Positions 13,324 to 17,505 of a stretch of DNA of 17,505 nucleotides are shown here, in pieces (position 1 is the first letter of the stretch; each line of letters opens with the position of its first letter). A model generated the notes under the pieces. The model saw nothing but the letters and a program-made list of their open reading frames with translations. It made no database searches and was not told the origin of the DNA. Both the position numbers and the translations under genes were made by a program. This stretch comes from JADYYB01 sp964402985 (lineage in GTDB: Bacteria; Pseudomonadota; Alphaproteobacteria; Rhizobiales; Kaistiaceae), in NCBI GenBank assembly GCA_964402985.1, contig CAYOET010000186.1, forward strand, positions 1 to 17,505. The letters run 5' to 3'.

Positions 13324-14366
13324 TGGCCGGCAAAGCCTCCCGCCCGGGCGCCAAGCGCGCCCTTGCTTCGACGCTTATCATGATGCTTGCCGCCGGTGGC
13401 CTCGCGGGCTGCTCGGAAGGTGGGCCGCTCTCCTTCCTGACCCACGACGCCGCGGTAACGACGGCGAGCGCGACCCACGTCTCCGGGACCCGCACTTCGT
13501 CGACCGGCGAGACAACGCTCGCCTACACCACGGTTGCTCCCGGCGGCGGCCGCGCGATGGTCGGCGAGCCGTATCGCATCAACGGCCACTGGTACTATCC
13601 GGAAGAGGACCCGGATTACACGGCGGTTGGCATGGCGTCGTGGTACGGGTCCGATTTCCACGGCCTCGACACTGCCAATGGCGAGACCTTCAACATGGCG
13701 GCGCTCACCGCCGCGCACCCGACGCTGCCGCTGCCGAGCTATGCGCGCGTCACCAATCTCGAGAACGGCCGATCGATCGTGGTCCGCGTCAACGATCGCG
13801 GGCCGTTCGCCCATGGACGGCTGATCGATCTCTCGCGCCGTGCGGCGACCATCCTCGGCTACGAGAACCAGGGCGTCGCGGAGGTGCAGGTCGAGTATGT
13901 CGGGCCGGCGCCCCTCGAGGGCGACGACGAGCCGATGCTGCTCGCGTCCTACCGCGAGGGGGGCAACGCGCCTCTTCCGGTCGACAGCGGCCTCCCGCCG
14001 GGCGTGATGGTCGCCTCGGCGAGTCCGCCCACCCCACCAGCGGCGCTGCCGGTCCCGGACACGCGGCCGGTCATGGTCGCCTACGCGCCCGTGCCTGCGC
14101 GGAACGTGCCGTCGCCGGTAGCCGCGCCGTCTGCTGTGCCGGTTCTCGCAATCGCTCCGGTTTCCCCCGCGGCGCCGGCGCGAGTGATCTCGCCCGCGGC
14201 CTTCTCGACCTATTTCGATCCGGTGGGGGCGGTGATCGCGACGAGCTTCTACACGCCGGACAACCGGGCTTTCGTGAGCGCCGACGGCGCCCATCAGGCG
14301 ATCGAGGCGCTTGCCGGGAGCGATGCCGTATCGCTGGGCGCCCTGCCGACGGCAAGCTCGCCCTAG
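13323..14366 (+). CDS. rlpA: RlpA-family septal ring lipoprotein / lytic transglycosylase
   Basis: RlpA proteins are outer-membrane lipoproteins with a double-psi beta-barrel; some cleave peptidoglycan strands lacking stem peptides during septation. 347 aa from ATG 13323. The signal peptide has a basic start and a lipobox ending at C30 (LAGC), so it is probably lipid-anchored. The DPBB domain spans ~100-200 and begins GMASWYG (103); H132 in TAAHPTLP and D158 in VNDRGPF match the conserved His/Asp pair of active members. The C-terminal ~150 residues are Pro/Ala/Val-rich and low-complexity, and I see no SPOR domain. ATG 13323 is preferred over in-frame ATG 13284 because the latter would put 13 atypical residues before the signal peptide. 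A terminator-like hairpin follows. Whether this copy is catalytic is not shown. Confidence 0.93.
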   Translation: MAGKASRPGAKRALASTLIMMLAAGGLAGCSEGGPLSFLTHDAAVTTASATHVSGTRTSSTGETTLAYTTVAPGGGRAMVGEPYRINGHWYYPEEDPDYTAVGMASWYGSDFHGLDTANGETFNMAALTAAHPTLPLPSYARVTNLENGRSIVVRVNDRGPFAHGRLIDLSRRAATILGYENQGVAEVQVEYVGPAPLEGDDEPMLLASYREGGNAPLPVDSGLPPGVMVASASPPTPPAALPVPDTRPVMVAYAPVPARNVPSPVAAPSAVPVLAIAPVSPAAPARVISPAAFSTYFDPVGAVIATSFYTPDNRAFVSADGAHQAIEALAGSDAVSLGALPTASSP

Positions 14367-14392
14367 GCGCTGCATCGAGCTTTCAGCCGATC

Positions 14393-14412
14393 GCGGGCGC
14401 TTCGGCGCCCGC
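14393..14412 (+). terminator. UUCG-loop hairpin after rlpA, probable terminator
   Basis: GCGGGCGC (14393-14400) and GCGCCCGC (14405-14412) form a perfect 8-bp stem closed by a TTCG tetraloop, one of the most stable RNA loops. It lies 26 nt after the rlpA stop; the tail TCTTGATT is moderately T-rich. It separates rlpA from tmk-holB. Confidence 0.65.
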
Positions 14413-14492
14413 TCTTGATTCATGGGGTGATGTGGCGTTTCTGATCCGCCGCGGGGCGCGGACGCGAGGATCATGCGGAGATCAGTCGGACA

Positions 14493-15149
14493 GTGGCCGG
14501 AGCCGGCGTGACCCGGGGACGTTTCATCACGTTCGAGGGCGGCGAGGGCGCGGGCAAGACAACCCAGCTCCGGCGACTCGCGGCTCATCTGTCGAGCCGC
14601 GGCATCGAGGTCGTTGCGACGCGCGAGCCGGGCGGGACCGAACTCGCCGAAACCGTCCGCACTCTGGTCCTATCAGACGGTGCCAAAGGTCTGACCGCGA
14701 CTGGCGAAGCTGCGCTCTTCGCGGCGGCCCGCGCCGATCATGTCGACCGGGTCATCCGTCCGGCTCTCGAGGGCGGCAAATGGGTGCTCTGCGATCGCTT
14801 CTTCGACTCGACCGAGGCCTACCAGGGCGCCGAGCGCGGCGCGGACGTGACGCTCCTCCGGCAACTCGAGGAAATCGCCGTCGCCGCGACGCGTCCGGAC
14901 CTCACGATCATCTTCGACCTGTCGGTCGAAATCGGCCTCGCGCGCGCGACGCGGCGTCAGGGCAATCTGGGCATTGCGGATCGCTTCGAGCGTGAAAGCG
15001 TCGAGCGGCACGAGCGGTGGCGGCAGGCTTTTCTCGCCATCGCCAGGCGCGAGCCGGCGCGTTGCGCGGTGATTGATGCGAGCGCCGGCGAGGACGAGGT
15101 GTTCGCCTCCATCCTCGCCGTGGTGCGCGAGCGGCTCGGCGAGGTGTAG
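14493..15149 (+). CDS. tmk: Thymidylate (dTMP) kinase
   Basis: Phosphorylates dTMP to dTDP with ATP, a required step for dTTP. 218 aa from GTG 14493. P-loop GGEGAGKT (16-23), DR[YF] motif as D101-R102-F103 in CDRFFDSTEAYQG, and LID region around R154-R155-Q156 with GIADRFERE. The start is uncertain: GTG 14508, in frame, has GGAG at a 5-nt spacing and gives 213 aa starting V-T-R-G-R-F-I, close to family N-termini; GTG 14493 has GGAG 12 nt away. It ends 2 nt before holB; its last codons contain the holB ribosome binding site (GAGGTG, 15141-15146), so the two are co-translated. The upstream neighbour is rlpA, not the D-Ala-D-Ala carboxypeptidase usual in relatives. Confidence 0.95.
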   Translation: MAGAGVTRGRFITFEGGEGAGKTTQLRRLAAHLSSRGIEVVATREPGGTELAETVRTLVLSDGAKGLTATGEAALFAAARADHVDRVIRPALEGGKWVLCDRFFDSTEAYQGAERGADVTLLRQLEEIAVAATRPDLTIIFDLSVEIGLARATRRQGNLGIADRFERESVERHERWRQAFLAIARREPARCAVIDASAGEDEVFASILAVVRERLGEV

Positions 15150-15151
15150 CG

Positions 15152-16228
15152 GTGGCTGAGTCCGAGGAGCGAATCCGCTTCGATGCCATCGAGGGCTGGC
15201 CGCACCCGAGCGAGCAGACGGCGTGGCTCGGCGGGTCGAGACCGGAGGCTTCCCTTCGCCACGCCTATGTCGGCGGGCGGATGCATCACGCCTGGCTCCT
15301 TGGCGGGGCGAAGGGGGTCGGCAAGGCGACGCTCGCTTATCGCTTCGCGCGCTTCGCTCTGGCTCACCCGCCCGGAAAAGCCCCGGCGGGGGAGGGGCTG
15401 GCGGTCCCGCCCGACGCTCCGGCGTTCCGGAAGGTCGCGGCGGGGTCGCATCCTAATCTCCTCGCCCTCGAGCGCGATTGGGACGACAAGAACAAGCGCT
15501 ACAAGACCGAGATCTCGGTCGAGCAGGTGCGGCGGACGATCGGGTTCTTCGGCTCGACGCCGGGCGAGGCGGGCTGGCGGATCGCAATCGTCGACGCCGC
15601 CGACGATCTCAGCGTCAGCGCCGCGAACGCGCTCCTCAAGATGCTCGAGGAGCCGCCGCCGCAGGCGCTGTTCCTGGTGCTCGCCAACGTTCCCGGCAAG
15701 CTCCTGCCGACGATCCGCTCGCGCTGCGTGAAGCTCGATCTCGATCCGATCCCTGAGCCTGACATCGTCGCTGCGCTGAAGGGCGCTGGGGAGGAGGGAT
15801 CGGACGAGGACATCCGTCTCGCGGCGGCCTTGTCGCAAGGTAGCCTCCGCCGCGCGATCATGCTGCTTCGCGGCGGCGGGGCCGGGCTCTACGGGGAGAT
15901 GACCGCGATCCTTTCGCGGCTTCCGGGCCTCGATGTCGAGCGGGTGCACGCCTTCGCCGACCTCGTCGGCGCGCCACGACGCGACGACGCCTACACCCTC
16001 TTCCTCGATCTCCTGTTCGCGTGGCTAGGGCGCCGCGTGCGCCAGGAAGCGGAGCTGACGAGGGCCGCCGAACCCAGCGAAACCCTTGCCGCCGTTCCGC
16101 TTGCGCGCTGGGCGGAGGTGTGGGAAAAAACCCACGCCTCGACGAGCGATGCCGAGGAATACAATCTCGATCGCAAGCAAGTGGTCCTGTCGACGTTCAT
16201 GACTCTCGCCCGCGCGACCCGAATGTGA
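15152..16228 (+). CDS. holB: DNA polymerase III subunit delta'
   Basis: Part of the clamp-loader that opens the beta sliding clamp and places it on primed DNA. 358 aa, the usual size for alphaproteobacteria (longer than E. coli, 334). AAA+ fold: P-loop-like GAKGVGKA (52-59, K58), EISVEQVRR, Walker B-like region RIAIVDAADDLS, ANALLKMLEEPP, and the SRC motif at 190-192 (TIRSRC), which supplies the arginine finger in clamp-loader subunits. The retained P-loop lysine differs from E. coli delta', which does not bind ATP. GTG 15152 has GAGGTG 5 nt upstream, inside tmk. metG follows after 70 nt. The order tmk-holB-metG is widely conserved and supports the call over DnaX. Confidence 0.95.
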   Translation: MAESEERIRFDAIEGWPHPSEQTAWLGGSRPEASLRHAYVGGRMHHAWLLGGAKGVGKATLAYRFARFALAHPPGKAPAGEGLAVPPDAPAFRKVAAGSHPNLLALERDWDDKNKRYKTEISVEQVRRTIGFFGSTPGEAGWRIAIVDAADDLSVSAANALLKMLEEPPPQALFLVLANVPGKLLPTIRSRCVKLDLDPIPEPDIVAALKGAGEEGSDEDIRLAAALSQGSLRRAIMLLRGGGAGLYGEMTAILSRLPGLDVERVHAFADLVGAPRRDDAYTLFLDLLFAWLGRRVRQEAELTRAAEPSETLAAVPLARWAEVWEKTHASTSDAEEYNLDRKQVVLSTFMTLARATRM

Positions 16229-16298
16229 CCCTGCCGTCCGGCCGTCGAAACGAGCCGGCGTACCTGCACGCGCGCATAGACGAGAAGGCGAGAGGGCG

Positions 16299-17505
16299 AT
16301 GACAGCGCCGAAATTCTACATCACGACCGCTATTTCCTACCCGAACGGGGCCCCGCATATCGGCCACGCCTACGAGGCGCTGGCGACCGACGCGATCGCG
16401 CGGTTCAAGCGGCTCGACGGGTACGACGTCTACTTCCTGACCGGCACCGACGAGCACGGCATCAAGATGGTGCAGACCGCCGGCAAGCAGGGCATCACGC
16501 CGCGCCAGCTCGCCGACAAGAACGTGCCGCTCTTCCAGAAGATGGTGAAGGCGCTCAACTGCTCGAACGACGATTTCATCCGCACCACCGAGGCGCGGCA
16601 CCGTCGCGCGTGCCAGGACATCTGGCTGCGGATGCAGCGGGCAGGCGACATCTACAAAGACAAATACGCCGGCTGGTACTCGGTTCGCGACGAGGCTTAC
16701 TACGCGGAGGACGAGACGGAACTCCGCGCCGACGGCGTCCGCTATGGGCCGCAGGGCACTCCCGTCGAGTGGGTGGAGGAGGAAAGCTATTTCTTCCGCC
16801 TCTCGGCCTACACCGACCGCCTCCTCAAATTCTACGACGAGCATCCCGAGTTCATCGGTCCCGTCGTGCGGCGGAACGAAGTGGTGAGCTTCGTGAAGGG
16901 CGGGCTCGACGATCTGTCGATCTCGCGCACCACCTTCAACTGGGGCGTCCCGGTGCCGGGCGACGAGCGCCACGTGATGTATGTGTGGGTTGACGCGCTC
17001 ACCAACTACATCACCGGCGTCGGCTACCCGGCGGACGAGTCGGAGCCGTTCACCAAGTACTGGCCGGCTGACCTCCACGTCATCGGCAAGGACATCGTGC
17101 GCTTCCACGCGGTGTTCTGGCCGGCGTTCCTGATGTCGGCGGGGATCGAGCCGCCGAAGCGGGTGTTCGCGCACGGCTTCCTCTTCAATCGCGGAGAGAA
17201 GATGTCGAAGTCGGTCGGCAACGTGATCGACCCGTTCGACCTCATCGCGACCTATGGCGCAGACGCAGTGCGCTACTACTTCCTCCGCGAGGTGCCGTTC
17301 GGGCAGGACGGCAACTACTCGATCGAGGGGATGATCGCCCGCGTCAACGCTGGCCTCGCCAAGGGCATCGGCAACCTCGCGCAGCGCTCGCTGTCGATGA
17401 TCGCGAACTACGCCGACGGAAGGGTGCCCGAGCCGGGCGAGGCGACGGACGCCGACCGGGAGATCATCGCGCAGGCCGACGGACTGCTCGCGGCCTGCCG
17501 GTTCG
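16299..17505 (+). CDS. metG: Methionyl-tRNA synthetase (3' truncated by window end)
   Basis: Class I synthetase that charges tRNA-Met, for initiation and elongation. 402 codons are present and the frame is open at the window end; the family runs to ~510 or more, so about 100+ residues are missing. HIGH is intact at 20-23 (NGAPHIGHAYEA), KMSKS at 301-305, and the Trp-rich methionine pocket is recognisable (FHAVFWPAFLM). The connective peptide reads AGWYSVRDEAYYAEDE, where zinc-binding types carry C-x-x-C; cysteines are absent, so this looks like the zinc-free subgroup. ATG 16299 has AGAGGG 2 nt upstream, a close but usable site. It lies 70 nt after holB, probably in the same operon. tatD commonly follows in relatives, outside the window. 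Confidence 0.96.
   Translation, partial: MTAPKFYITTAISYPNGAPHIGHAYEALATDAIARFKRLDGYDVYFLTGTDEHGIKMVQTAGKQGITPRQLADKNVPLFQKMVKALNCSNDDFIRTTEARHRRACQDIWLRMQRAGDIYKDKYAGWYSVRDEAYYAEDETELRADGVRYGPQGTPVEWVEEESYFFRLSAYTDRLLKFYDEHPEFIGPVVRRNEVVSFVKGGLDDLSISRTTFNWGVPVPGDERHVMYVWVDALTNYITGVGYPADESEPFTKYWPADLHVIGKDIVRFHAVFWPAFLMSAGIEPPKRVFAHGFLFNRGEKMSKSVGNVIDPFDLIATYGADAVRYYFLREVPFGQDGNYSIEGMIARVNAGLAKGIGNLAQRSLSMIANYADGRVPEPGEATDADREIIAQADGLLAACRF

Noticed and set aside
13220..14995. 591-codon plus-strand frame overlapping rlpA and tmk
   Set aside because: It is out of frame with two recognisable genes, Arg/Gly/Ala-rich and without motifs; a typical GC-rich shadow frame.
16651..16740. Loss of zinc-binding cysteines in MetG as a defect
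   Set aside because: The segment AGWYSVRDEAYYAEDE is well formed, and zinc-free MetRS subgroups are known, so this looks like normal subgroup variation.
1..17505. Mobile elements, CRISPR arrays, tRNA or rRNA genes, prophage or defence genes
   Set aside because: No transposase-like or integrase-like frames, spaced repeat arrays, or cloverleaf-like segments were seen; all sizeable frames are accounted for by housekeeping genes.

Overview
This is a GC-rich chromosomal window from an alphaproteobacterium, most likely of the Hyphomicrobiales (Rhizobiales). The evidence is gene order and family membership: cdsA-dxr-rseP-bamA-lpxD-fabZ-lpxA-lpxI-lpxB running into a convergent gltA/gltX pair, and an rlpA-tmk-holB-metG block. 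LpxI instead of LpxH, and a metG without zinc-knuckle cysteines, also fit. The assignment rests on remembered synteny and motifs, not on a database search. I see no insertion sequence, integrase, phage gene, CRISPR array, tRNA or rRNA.

Region 1 (1-9693, + strand) is an envelope-biogenesis cluster. It holds the 3' end of cdsA (phospholipid precursor), dxr (isoprenoid precursor, MEP pathway), rseP (site-2 intramembrane protease), bamA (outer-membrane protein insertase), then lpxD, fabZ, lpxA, lpxI and lpxB (lipid A synthesis, with the fatty-acid dehydratase that competes for the same 3-hydroxyacyl-ACP). Junctions are tight: a 1-nt TGATG overlap (cdsA/dxr), ATGA overlaps (lpxD/fabZ, lpxI/lpxB), and gaps of 8-26 nt elsewhere. 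The exceptions are 141 nt before bamA, with a candidate promoter and an unusual direct repeat around the start codon, and 70 nt after bamA, with a strong hairpin. No skp/ompH lies between bamA and lpxD.

Region 2 (9690-12539, - strand) holds gltX (glutamyl-tRNA synthetase) then gltA (citrate synthase). gltA and lpxB meet tail to tail and overlap by 4 nt, with both stop codons inside one CTAG. A perfect 7-bp inverted repeat lies upstream of gltA.

Region 3 (12540-13322) is a small DUF2171-like gene divergent from gltX, followed by the only long non-coding stretch (about 390 nt). That stretch is the rlpA leader: a candidate promoter, a tandem 10-bp repeat with 11-nt period, a hairpin, and a possible 24-codon leader ORF ending on the rlpA start codon.

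Region 4 (13323-17505, + strand) has rlpA (septal-ring lipoprotein / lytic transglycosylase family), a UUCG-loop terminator, then tmk (dTMP kinase), holB (DNA polymerase III delta') and metG (methionyl-tRNA synthetase, cut by the window end). The D-alanyl-D-alanine carboxypeptidase gene often found between rlpA and tmk in related genomes is absent.

The protein-coding content is housekeeping. I found no convincing new multi-gene system. The less ordinary signals are in the leaders of bamA, rlpA, gltA and gltX.
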